Notes under the pieces: model-generated | Database searches by the model: none | Seen by the model: only the letters and a program-made list of their open reading frames with translations | What the model was told of the DNA's origin: nothing | In this document: positions 1 through 5,022 of the stretch, piece after piece | Position numbering within the stretch: position 1 is the stretch's first letter | Layout of the letters: every line of letters begins with the position of its first letter | From: Planctomycetota bacterium | GTDB taxonomy: Bacteria > Planctomycetota > Phycisphaerae > UBA1845 | Assembly (NCBI GenBank): GCA_024277835.1 | Contig: JAJRUK010000384.1 | Span: 1 to 5,334 of the forward strand | DNA: 5,334 nt | Direction: 5' to 3' | Program-made: the position numbers and the translations under genes

Positions 1-72
1 CAAAACGCAACAAAGCCGCATCAACTACGAATGCGTTCCACTACAGAACGAGATGTGAGATGACCTCCCGAA
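1..72. other. Window edge with no recognised feature
   Basis: Downstream of the leftward 75-aa gene. I see no convincing coding sequence, terminator hairpin with T-run, or RNA gene here. Confidence 0.4.
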
Positions 73-300
73 TCATAACCACCGCGAATACAACGCACCG
101 GGTGGCGCTACTTTCTCAAGCTCCATCTCGATCGCCCTGTGAATTTTTACGCGACTCCAGATACGCCGATTCCTCCCCGCCCGTGACATCTCCTCCGCAA
201 AACGAGCCTTCACTTCCCTGCAAACGCGATCCATGGCCTCTTGTCGTATGCCATCCCCACCACCCGCGACGACATGCCCCTCTGCTCGCCTGATACCCAT
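73..300 (-). CDS. Small hypothetical protein (75 aa), coupled to the phospholipase-like gene
   Basis: I do not recognise a named family. The product is 75 aa and highly charged. Residues about 19-62 look like one or two long amphipathic helices rich in Arg and Glu, ending in an ELEKVAPPGALYS segment. Similar endings seem familiar from small planctomycete hypothetical proteins, but that is memory only. There is no signal peptide, membrane segment or Cys motif, so a soluble cytoplasmic protein is likely. The case for a real gene is its start: the ATG lies 4 bases after the stop of the upstream phospholipase-like gene, and a good Shine-Dalgarno stretch (AAGGAAGAG, minus strand of 308-316) lies in that gene's last codons, so translation is probably coupled. 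The overlapping plus-strand frame (60-293) has no such support. Function unknown. Confidence 0.6.
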   Translation of the reverse strand: MGIRRAEGHVVAGGGDGIRQEAMDRVCREVKARFAEEMSRAGRNRRIWSRVKIHRAIEMELEKVAPPGALYSRWL

Positions 301-304
301 CGAT

Positions 305-1189
305 TCACTCTTCCTTCTTAACTTTAGAAACCGAACTCATGGCTGACTGTCGTTTGAGATACGACTTGCGTCTCCCCGTCCACCTCGAACGACGCTGCTC
401 GTGCCGTCTCACCCGAAGCTGCATCAATGCAGCCGTTCCATTGGGATCCTCTTCGAGCACCGCAGAGCGCGCGCCCTCCGCAAGAACCGACTGTACACGA
501 TCGATACATTCGCCAACGTACTCATGCATCACCGCTCGCGGAAGTTCAAAACGCGAGAACCGGCTCCACACCCGAATGCTCCGACGAAACCCATTCCGCG
601 CGGCGAAAGCGTTCATCCGCTCGAACAGCAGGCGGTTCATGTCATAAGACAGAAGCGTATCCGTGATGTGCGTTTCCATTGACGCGTGGTGTCGGTCATG
701 GTCGGCGCGAACGAGTCGGCCAACCGCAACCCAAGTTTCGTCACTCTGCAGCGCATCGCCGCGGAGTTCCCAATAGAAGTGCCCGAAGTTGACGCTGCAT
801 TGGCTCGCCAGAATCTGACGCGGAACGAACTTGCCGTGCGCGACCGTATCCGCAGCGAGATGCGAGGCATACCCAAGAGCAAACGCGCGATCCTCGTCGT
901 CTTTGGCATCATCCAACAGCGCGAACGCCGTCGACCAATGATGGCAAAACTGCTTCACACGGCTCCACCGTTTGGCGAAGACGACATCCGCCGCGATGTT
1001 CCCGTAGAGATACGCTCGCCGATGTTTCGACAGAATTGCAGCGACCCCCGCCGGAAGAAGCGCCAGGTTCCCAAGGATCGTGCTGCCGATCTCGACATGC
1101 GTCGCTGGTCCCCAAGCGTATGCATCGCCGCAAAGAAAGAGCACGGCAACTACGCTACCGACCCAAACGATCCCGAATCGAGGAAACAT
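305..1189 (-). CDS. Secreted zinc-dependent phospholipase C-family protein
   Basis: A 294-aa protein resembling the zinc-dependent phospholipase C / S1-P1 nuclease fold. Residues 1-25 form a signal peptide: a hydrophobic core, then AYA before the predicted cut, leaving Trp26 as mature N-terminus in WGPATH. A free N-terminal Trp is a zinc ligand in Bacillus cereus PLC. Counterparts of the other ligands can be picked out: His31, Asp68 (NIAAD), His83/84 (CHHW), His110-Asp114-His118 (ASHLAADTVAH), and His137-Glu141 (GHFYWE). The likely role is hydrolysis of phospholipid or another phosphodiester in the periplasm or outside; the substrate cannot be read from sequence. I chose the ATG at 1189, not an upstream ATG at 1228, because TGAAGG lies 5 bases before it and the signal peptide then starts normally. 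The C-terminal 40 residues are basic and probably disordered. The 75-aa gene follows directly. Confidence 0.8.
   Translation of the reverse strand: MFPRFGIVWVGSVVAVLFLCGDAYAWGPATHVEIGSTILGNLALLPAGVAAILSKHRRAYLYGNIAADVVFAKRWSRVKQFCHHWSTAFALLDDAKDDEDRAFALGYASHLAADTVAHGKFVPRQILASQCSVNFGHFYWELRGDALQSDETWVAVGRLVRADHDRHHASMETHITDTLLSYDMNRLLFERMNAFAARNGFRRSIRVWSRFSRFELPRAVMHEYVGECIDRVQSVLAEGARSAVLEEDPNGTAALMQLRVRRHEQRRSRWTGRRKSYLKRQSAMSSVSKVKKEE
308..316 (-). promoter_or_regulatory. Ribosome binding site of the 75-aa gene, inside the end of the upstream CDS
   Basis: On the minus strand this reads AAGGAAGAG, ending 7 bases before the ATG at 300. It is formed by the Lys-Lys-Glu-Glu end of the phospholipase-like gene, so ribosomes finishing that gene are placed directly at the next start. 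Confidence 0.6.
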
Positions 1190-1425
1190 GAAAACCTTCA
1201 ACCCGCATGCAGTTGAGCAAGCGACCATCGCAAACCAACCGCTAGGGCAGCAGCAAACAGTCTAAGGGGATGAGCCACCAATCACCAGTTCCACGATCGT
1301 TCCGATCGCGCAACACCCCAAATTCAGCGTCAAACCTGGCCTCCGGTTGACACAGACCGCCCCCATCCTAGACTTCGTGCTCAGGATACCGTATTTCAAG
1401 CTTCGTAAACAGGAGCGTTTGGGCA
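1190..1425. other. Divergent intergenic region
   Basis: This 236-base gap separates the leftward phospholipase-like gene from the rightward STAS gene. It carries the ribosome binding sites of both genes, a good rightward promoter candidate near 1347-1374, and two CGATCG palindromes nine bases apart (1294-1299 and 1303-1308). I found no convincing leftward sigma70 promoter and no coding sequence with a proper start. Confidence 0.6.
1347..1374 (+). promoter_or_regulatory. Candidate sigma70-type promoter for the STAS / kinase-acylphosphatase genes
   Basis: A perfect TTGACA (1347-1352) is followed by a 16-base spacer and TAGACT (1369-1374), which matches four of six positions of TATAAT. Transcription would start near 1381, giving a leader of about 45 bases. 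The STAS gene's ribosome binding site AGGAG (1411-1415) lies 10 bases before its ATG. Promoter recognition in planctomycetes is less well defined than in E. coli, so this remains a prediction. Confidence 0.5.
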
Positions 1426-1782
1426 ATGACTGAAAAACAGTCCCACATTAGCGTCGAAGAGTCAGGCGACGTCCGCGTCGTTCATTTCGCCGTCCGGAAG
1501 ATCCTCGAAGAGCTAGCCATCGCCGACATCGGCGAGGAGCTGACTCAGGTCATCGCTGACAAGAAGGGCGTCAAGCTCCTCCTGAGCTTCCAGGACGTTG
1601 AACATCTTTCCAGTGCAGCCTTGAGCATGCTCATCAGCCTGAATCGTCAGGTCGATGAGTTGGACGGCGATCTCCGCATGGCTGACATCGCCCCACCCAT
1701 TTACGAGGTCTTCAAGATCACCAGGCTCAACAAGCTGTTCAAGATTCACGGGACGACGCAGGAAGCGCTCGCCGAATTCTAA
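1426..1782 (+). CDS. STAS-domain anti-anti-sigma factor (RsbV/SpoIIAA-like)
   Basis: A 118-aa single-domain STAS protein, the usual size for RsbV/SpoIIAA-type anti-anti-sigma factors. The domain covers about residues 7-115. The phosphorylation-loop region is DVEHLSSAALSMLISL, with Ser62/Ser63 at the place of the phosphorylated serine (the classical form is DSSGLG). The C-terminal part (IYEVFKITRLNKLFKI) is the typical last helix and strand. In the known mechanism, the unphosphorylated protein binds an anti-sigma kinase and frees its target; phosphorylation by that kinase switches it off. The next gene encodes such a kinase domain 74 bases downstream, so the two probably form a partner-switching pair. 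A clear AGGAG ribosome binding site supports the ATG start. No sigma factor lies in the window, so the regulated process is unknown. Confidence 0.88.
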   Translation: MTEKQSHISVEESGDVRVVHFAVRKILEELAIADIGEELTQVIADKKGVKLLLSFQDVEHLSSAALSMLISLNRQVDELDGDLRMADIAPPIYEVFKITRLNKLFKIHGTTQEALAEF

Positions 1783-1856
1783 AACAAACGAGCTGCGTAA
1801 CCCGCGAGTAGGCATGACAGATTCGCAACCACCGCGCGACCGACGGCACGAGGCGA

Positions 1857-2591
1857 ATGACGACTCCAGATCCCGACAACGAAACCACATTTGTGGAGTG
1901 CATTATCAAAAGCGATCTCGCCGAGACCGCCAGCCCGCGTGAGCAGATTCTCGCGGAGATGCAGCGCCTGGGATACCCCGAAGCCGCCCGCTTCGCCGCC
2001 AAACTCTCACTCGAAGAAGCCCTCACCAATGCCGTCCGCCACGGCAACAGTTGCAAGCCTGACACGACCGTCACAATCCGATACGCAGTCAGCAAGGAAA
2101 AAACCGCCATCGTCATCCGCGATGAGGGCGAGGGATTCATCCCGGAGTCCGTCCCCGACTGCACCGACCCCGAGTACCTCGCCACCCCCAGTGGCCGCGG
2201 GATTCTCCTGATGAATGCGTATATGGACGAAGTCTGCTACCGCGATTGTGGCAGAGAGGTCTATCTCGTAAAACTCCGAAACTCAACCAAAAGACCCTCC
2301 GACTCAGAGCTGCCGCAATCGCCCGTCCGCTGGACCCTTTTCTTCACAGGCAACGTCCAGGGCGTAGGCTTTCGAGCCACCGTGGATGATATCGCCGGCA
2401 AATTTCAGGTCACCGGCTATGTGAAAAACCTCCCCGACGGGCGCGTTCAAGCGGTCGCCGAGGGGCTTGAGCAGCACGTTGAAGACTTCCGCGACGCGAT
2501 TAAGAAAGCCTTTCCCGCCGATATCCAGTCCGTCCAATGCTCGGCCAGCCCCGCAACGGGCAAGTACGCCGACTTCTCGATCGTCATTTGA
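1857..2591 (+). CDS. Anti-sigma-type HATPase kinase fused to acylphosphatase
   Basis: A 244-aa two-domain protein. Residues about 10-141 are an RsbW/SpoIIAB-like GHKL ATPase: N-box SLEEALTNAVRHGN (Glu54, Asn58), G1 box DEGEGF (89-94), and G2 box SGRGI (112-116). After a short Ser/Pro/Glu linker (142-157), residues about 158-244 form an acylphosphatase. It carries the phosphate loop GNVQGVGFR (165-173, catalytic Arg173), the catalytic Asn191 in YVKNLPDG, and the usual C-terminal strand. The first half should bind a target such as a sigma factor and phosphorylate the STAS protein encoded just upstream; the second would hydrolyse acyl-phosphates. The frame is open throughout, and no start codon with a ribosome binding site lies at the junction, so this looks like a true fusion. 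The ATG is the only in-frame start after stops at 1809 and 1815; GAGG sits only 3 bases before it, suggesting weak or coupled initiation. Target and acylphosphatase substrate are unknown. Confidence 0.88.
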   Translation: MTTPDPDNETTFVECIIKSDLAETASPREQILAEMQRLGYPEAARFAAKLSLEEALTNAVRHGNSCKPDTTVTIRYAVSKEKTAIVIRDEGEGFIPESVPDCTDPEYLATPSGRGILLMNAYMDEVCYRDCGREVYLVKLRNSTKRPSDSELPQSPVRWTLFFTGNVQGVGFRATVDDIAGKFQVTGYVKNLPDGRVQAVAEGLEQHVEDFRDAIKKAFPADIQSVQCSASPATGKYADFSIVI

Positions 2592-2605
2592 CCCGCCCTC
2601 CGGGG

Positions 2606-2634
2606 TCCACAAACCCGCATCCTTCCGCTATCAT
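2606..2634 (+). promoter_or_regulatory. Candidate promoter for etfB
   Basis: TCCACA (2606-2611, four of six matches to TTGACA), a 17-base spacer and TATCAT (2629-2634, five of six matches to TATAAT). It lies just after the stop of the kinase-acylphosphatase gene. Transcription would begin near 2641 and give a leader of about 124 bases. This is a consensus match only. Confidence 0.3.
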
Positions 2635-2664
2635 GCCCGCCCCGCTCGTTACGGTCGAAATACC

Positions 2665-2714
2665 CGGCGGGGGAACGAAAAATGCAAGATACAGCGGCAC
2701 ATGAACCCCCGCCG
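2665..2714 (+). promoter_or_regulatory. GC-rich perfect inverted repeat in the etfB leader
   Basis: CGGCGGGGG (2665-2673) and CCCCCGCCG (2706-2714) are exact reverse complements, giving a 9-bp stem around a 32-base loop, upstream of the etfB ribosome binding site. No T-run follows, so it does not look like an intrinsic terminator. Each arm can also pair with a nearby segment: CCCGCC at 2636-2641 with 2666-2671, and 2709-2713 with GGCGG at 2717-2721. A leader RNA switch is possible but unproven. Confidence 0.4.
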
Positions 2715-2750
2715 AGGGCGGCCAAGGTCACATGCGTCCGCCCCAAACTC

Positions 2751-2755
2751 AGGAG
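2751..2755 (+). promoter_or_regulatory. Ribosome binding site that sets the GTG start of etfB
   Basis: AGGAG ends 9 bases before the GTG at 2765. The ATG at 2732 would give 11 extra residues unlike the family and has no comparable site, so the GTG is the better start. Confidence 0.75.
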
Positions 2756-2764
2756 AAAACACCC

Positions 2765-3556
2765 GTGCGAATCTTGACGGTCGTAAAACAAGTTCCCGAC
2801 TCAAACGCCACCATCAAGGTGCTCGCCGACGGAACTGGCATTGACCAGGCTGGACTAAAACTCGTCTGCGACCCGTTCGACGAGTTCGGCGTCGAGCTTG
2901 GCGTTCAGCTCAAAGAAAAACGAAGCGACGTCTCCGAAGTCGTCGCGATTACCCAGGGGCCGGATAAAGCGGCGGAAGCGCTCCGCGTAGCCCTGGCGAT
3001 GGGCGCTGATTCCGGCATTCATCTTAACGATGCCAAGTTTGAATCCATGAACGAGCTGTTCGCAGCCTTCGTACTCGCCGAAGCGATCAAGAAAGAAGAG
3101 ACCCCCTTCGATCTCATCCTCACCGGCAAGTACAACACCGACCTCGACGCCGGCGCAATGGGCCCTGCACTCGCGGAATACCTCGACCTCCCCCACGTCG
3201 CGGCTATTACCTCGCTTGAGATTGCCGACGACGGAAAACACTTCACCGCCCGCCGCCGCATCGAAGGGGCGGAAGAAGTTCTCGAAGGCGACCTGCCGGT
3301 TGTTCTTACGATCGAAAAGGGTCTCGTGGAACCGCGATACCCGTCGCTGCCCAACCTGATGAAAGCCAAGAAGAAACCCGTCAAGGTTCTAACGTCCGCA
3401 GAGATTCCCGGCGAAGACGCCGCAGAGTCCGGGACTGACTTCGTATCCATCTCCCCCCCGCCGCCGAAACCCGAGTGCAAGTTCATCGAAGGCGAGCCGG
3501 AAGAGATGGCCAAAGAATTAGTCCGAGTCCTCCGCGAAGAGGCGAAAGTACTCTAA
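2765..3556 (+). CDS. etfB: Electron transfer flavoprotein subunit beta
   Basis: A 263-aa EtfB, close to the usual length. It begins MRILTVVKQVPDS, the standard family N-terminus, from a GTG codon. Other hallmarks are CDPFDEFGVE (35-44), the nucleotide-binding segment ILTGKYNTDLDAGAMGP (118-134), the EtfB signature region around RRRIEGAEEVLEGDLPVVLT (163-182), EPRYPSLPNLMKAKKKP (189-205), and a C-terminal arm ending EELVR-type/LREEAKVL. With EtfA it forms the cytoplasmic heterodimer that carries electrons between flavin dehydrogenases (for example acyl-CoA dehydrogenases) and a quinone-linked acceptor. Many ETFs read GKQAID-D in the nucleotide segment, whereas this one reads GKYNTDLD, so I do not assign it to the classical or the bifurcating group. 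etfA follows after 139 bases. Confidence 0.95.
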   Translation: MRILTVVKQVPDSNATIKVLADGTGIDQAGLKLVCDPFDEFGVELGVQLKEKRSDVSEVVAITQGPDKAAEALRVALAMGADSGIHLNDAKFESMNELFAAFVLAEAIKKEETPFDLILTGKYNTDLDAGAMGPALAEYLDLPHVAAITSLEIADDGKHFTARRRIEGAEEVLEGDLPVVLTIEKGLVEPRYPSLPNLMKAKKKPVKVLTSAEIPGEDAAESGTDFVSISPPPPKPECKFIEGEPEEMAKELVRVLREEAKVL

Positions 3557-3575
3557 ACCCCGACCACGGAAATCA

Positions 3576-3601
3576 GAGCCGCGACCGTAAGGGAGCGACC
3601 G
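3576..3601 (+). repeat. Possible dispersed planctomycete-type intergenic repeat
   Basis: The segment contains GCGACCG twice, 14 bases apart (3581-3587 and 3595-3601), around TAAGGGA. The core GCCGCGACCGTAAGGGAGCG resembles, from memory, a short repeat found many times between genes in planctomycete genomes. Only one copy lies in this window, so the repeat status cannot be shown here. Confidence 0.35.
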
Positions 3602-3613
3602 GCCAACACGCCT

Positions 3614-3642
3614 GCGACAACAAAGCGTGTCACCTTTAGAAT
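3614..3642 (+). promoter_or_regulatory. Candidate promoter for etfA
   Basis: GCGACA (3614-3619, four of six matches to TTGACA), a 17-base spacer and TAGAAT (3637-3642, five of six matches to TATAAT). Transcription would start near 3649, directly before an inverted repeat and about 47 bases before the etfA ATG. A separate promoter would explain the long etfB-etfA gap. Confidence 0.35.
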
Positions 3643-3653
3643 GCAAGCGAACC

Positions 3654-3677
3654 ATGACCATACGATAAACTGGTCAT
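3654..3677. promoter_or_regulatory. Operator-like inverted repeat upstream of etfA
   Basis: ATGACCA (3654-3660) and TGGTCAT (3671-3677) are exact reverse complements separated by ten bases, so arm centres are 17 bases apart, close to two helical turns. It lies just after the predicted transcription start and 18 bases before the ATG. This suits a dimeric repressor site; a 7-bp RNA hairpin is the alternative. Confidence 0.4.
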
Positions 3678-3695
3678 ACACATAAGAGAAAAAAC

Positions 3696-4685
3696 ATGAG
3701 CACCAACAACATACTCGTATTCGCCGAACAGCGCGACGGAAGAATCCTCGCCGCCTCCTACCAACTTCTCGCCCTCGCGACGCAACTCGCCAGCGAAACC
3801 GGCGGCCAGGCAGAAGCCTGCGTCATCGGTAGCGGTGTCGGCGACCTATCAACAAAGCTCGCCGCCTACGGCGCCAAGAAGGTCTACACCGTAGACGACG
3901 CAGAACTGGCGATGTACCGAGCAGCCCCCTACGCGACCGCTCTTGCTGCGGCGATCGACACGGCTGACCCAAAGATCGTACTAGTACCGACGAGCTTCAT
4001 GGGCAAAGACCTCGCCCCGCGTGTGGCTGCCAAAAAGCGAGCCGCCCTCGCCATTGACGCCACCGACGTCAAACTCGACGGCGGCGATGTCGTCGTGGAA
4101 AAGCCGATGTACGCAGGAAAATTCAGCGGCACATTCAAGCTCTCTGCGAACAGACTTCAGGTCGTCACCGTGCGGACCAATGCCTACAGCGCGAATGATC
4201 CACATGAGGGCGAAGCCGCCGAGACCCAGGCCGTCACCGTGTCGCTATCCGACAACGACAAGCGCGTAAAGATCAACGAAATCGTCGCCACCGGTTCCGG
4301 CGTCAAGGACGTCACCGAAGCGGACATCGTCGTCTCCGGCGGTCGCTCGCTCAAGTCCGAGGACAACTTCAAAATCCTCTACAACATGGCTGAGGTCCTG
4401 GGCGGTGCAGTCGGCGCGTCACGGGCAGCCTGCGACGCAGGTTATCAACCACACACCCGTCAGGTCGGGTTAACCGGCAAGGTCGTCACCCCAAAGCTTT
4501 ATATCGCCTGCGGGATCGACGGCGCCATCCAGCACCTCGCCGGCATGCGCGGCAGCAAGGTCATCGTCGCCATCAACACAAAAAAGGCAGCCCCAATCTT
4601 CAAAGTCGCCACCTACGGATGCGTCTGCGACCTGTTCGCCCTGGTGCCGCCTCTCACAGAAGAACTTCGAAAAGCGAACGGATAG
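3696..4685 (+). CDS. etfA: Electron transfer flavoprotein subunit alpha
   Basis: A 329-aa EtfA of normal length. The N-terminal domain (about 1-190) starts NNILVFAEQRDG and contains VPTSFMGKDLAPRVAAK (97-113). The C-terminal FAD-binding domain (about 205-329) carries VVSGGRSLKSEDNF (212-225), GASRAACDAG (240-249), RQVGLTGK (255-262), and the EtfA signature LYIACGIDGAIQH...AIN (268-294). It pairs with EtfB and holds the redox-active FAD. Two positions near the C-terminus are unusual: many EtfA proteins read ADYGIVxDLF where this one reads ATYGCVCDLF (305-314), so the usual Asp is Thr and two Cys are new. The ribosome binding site before the ATG is weak (AAGAGA). The DUF4258 gene starts 37 bases after the stop, probably on the same transcript. 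Confidence 0.95.
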   Translation: MSTNNILVFAEQRDGRILAASYQLLALATQLASETGGQAEACVIGSGVGDLSTKLAAYGAKKVYTVDDAELAMYRAAPYATALAAAIDTADPKIVLVPTSFMGKDLAPRVAAKKRAALAIDATDVKLDGGDVVVEKPMYAGKFSGTFKLSANRLQVVTVRTNAYSANDPHEGEAAETQAVTVSLSDNDKRVKINEIVATGSGVKDVTEADIVVSGGRSLKSEDNFKILYNMAEVLGGAVGASRAACDAGYQPHTRQVGLTGKVVTPKLYIACGIDGAIQHLAGMRGSKVIVAINTKKAAPIFKVATYGCVCDLFALVPPLTEELRKANG

Positions 4686-4708
4686 AAACTGCAAAAACGA
4701 TGGGATCC

Positions 4709-4714
4709 AGGGGA
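4709..4714 (+). promoter_or_regulatory. Ribosome binding site for the TTG start of the DUF4258 gene
   Basis: AGGGGA ends 8 bases before the TTG at 4723. An in-frame stop at 4717-4719 rules out any start further upstream, and the next in-frame ATG (4780) would cut into the conserved domain. Confidence 0.65.
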
Positions 4715-4722
4715 ACTAGACA

Positions 4723-5022
4723 TTGGATGCAGACCGGCGAATAGAATCGATCATATTCAGCAGCCACGCCGTGCACCAAATGTTTACACGCAGCATCACG
4801 GTTGACCAAGTCAAGGGCGTGATCGAAGAAGGACAGATCATCGCCAAGTACCCGGATGACAGGCCCTATCCCAGTGAGCTGCGTCTCGGCTTTGCGGGAG
4901 GCGATGCAATACACGTCGTGTTCGCATACAATGTCGAGGCACAAACGGGGTACGTCGTGACGGCGTATCTCCCGGACCCGAAACTGTGGAGCGACAACTT
5001 CACGGCCAGGAGAAGCGAATGA
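4723..5022 (+). CDS. DUF4258 domain protein, putative toxin of a type II toxin-antitoxin pair
   Basis: A 99-aa small protein matching the DUF4258 pattern: FSSHAVHQMFTRSI (12-25), the Val/Ile-rich helix DQVKGVIEEGQII, YPDDRPYPSELRLGF (43-57), IHVVFAYN (63-70), and a closing TGYVVTAYLPDPKLW (75-89). Relatives are often found beside YgiT-type zinc-finger genes, an arrangement like MqsR-MqsA, in which the first gene is an mRNA-cleaving toxin. That arrangement is present here: the next gene overlaps by ATGA. The toxin role is inferred from context and family resemblance only. His15, Arg23 and His64 are conserved-looking candidates for active or RNA-binding sites. The common HAxxRM form has Gln19 instead of Arg here. 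Start codon is TTG, which may limit expression. Confidence 0.82.
   Translation: MDADRRIESIIFSSHAVHQMFTRSITVDQVKGVIEEGQIIAKYPDDRPYPSELRLGFAGGDAIHVVFAYNVEAQTGYVVTAYLPDPKLWSDNFTARRSE
5008..5012 (+). promoter_or_regulatory. Ribosome binding site that sets the start of the zinc-finger gene
   Basis: AGGAG lies inside the end of the DUF4258 gene, 6 bases before the ATG at 5019. The ATG at 4986 in the same frame would add 11 residues before the zinc-binding motif and has no such site. Confidence 0.7.

Noticed and set aside
60..293. 77-aa plus-strand frame opposite the 75-aa gene
   Set aside because: Low-complexity Ser/Pro/Arg composition typical of a shadow frame, and no ribosome binding site; the minus-strand frame has a strong one.
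686..1216. 176-aa plus-strand frame opposite the phospholipase-like gene
   Set aside because: It is antisense to a gene with signal peptide and metal-ligand motifs, has no recognisable domain, and lacks a good ribosome binding site.
1814..1942. In-frame ATG at 1814 giving a small protein before the kinase gene
   Set aside because: No convincing ribosome binding site, very basic low-complexity product, and most of it overlaps the kinase gene.
1739..2185. 148-aa minus-strand frame
   Set aside because: Antisense to the end of the STAS gene and the kinase domain, both of which carry clear family motifs; its own sequence is Ser/Arg-rich without a domain.
2732..2764. Upstream ATG as the etfB start
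   Set aside because: It would add 11 residues not found in the family; the GTG at 2765 has AGGAG at good spacing and gives the standard N-terminus.
3019..3513. 164-aa minus-strand frame within etfB
   Set aside because: Shadow of a clearly recognised EtfB; no motif of its own.
3606..3630. ACACGC / GCGTGT inverted repeat as an etfB terminator
   Set aside because: Only 6 bp with a 13-base loop and no T-run after it, so it does not qualify as an intrinsic terminator.
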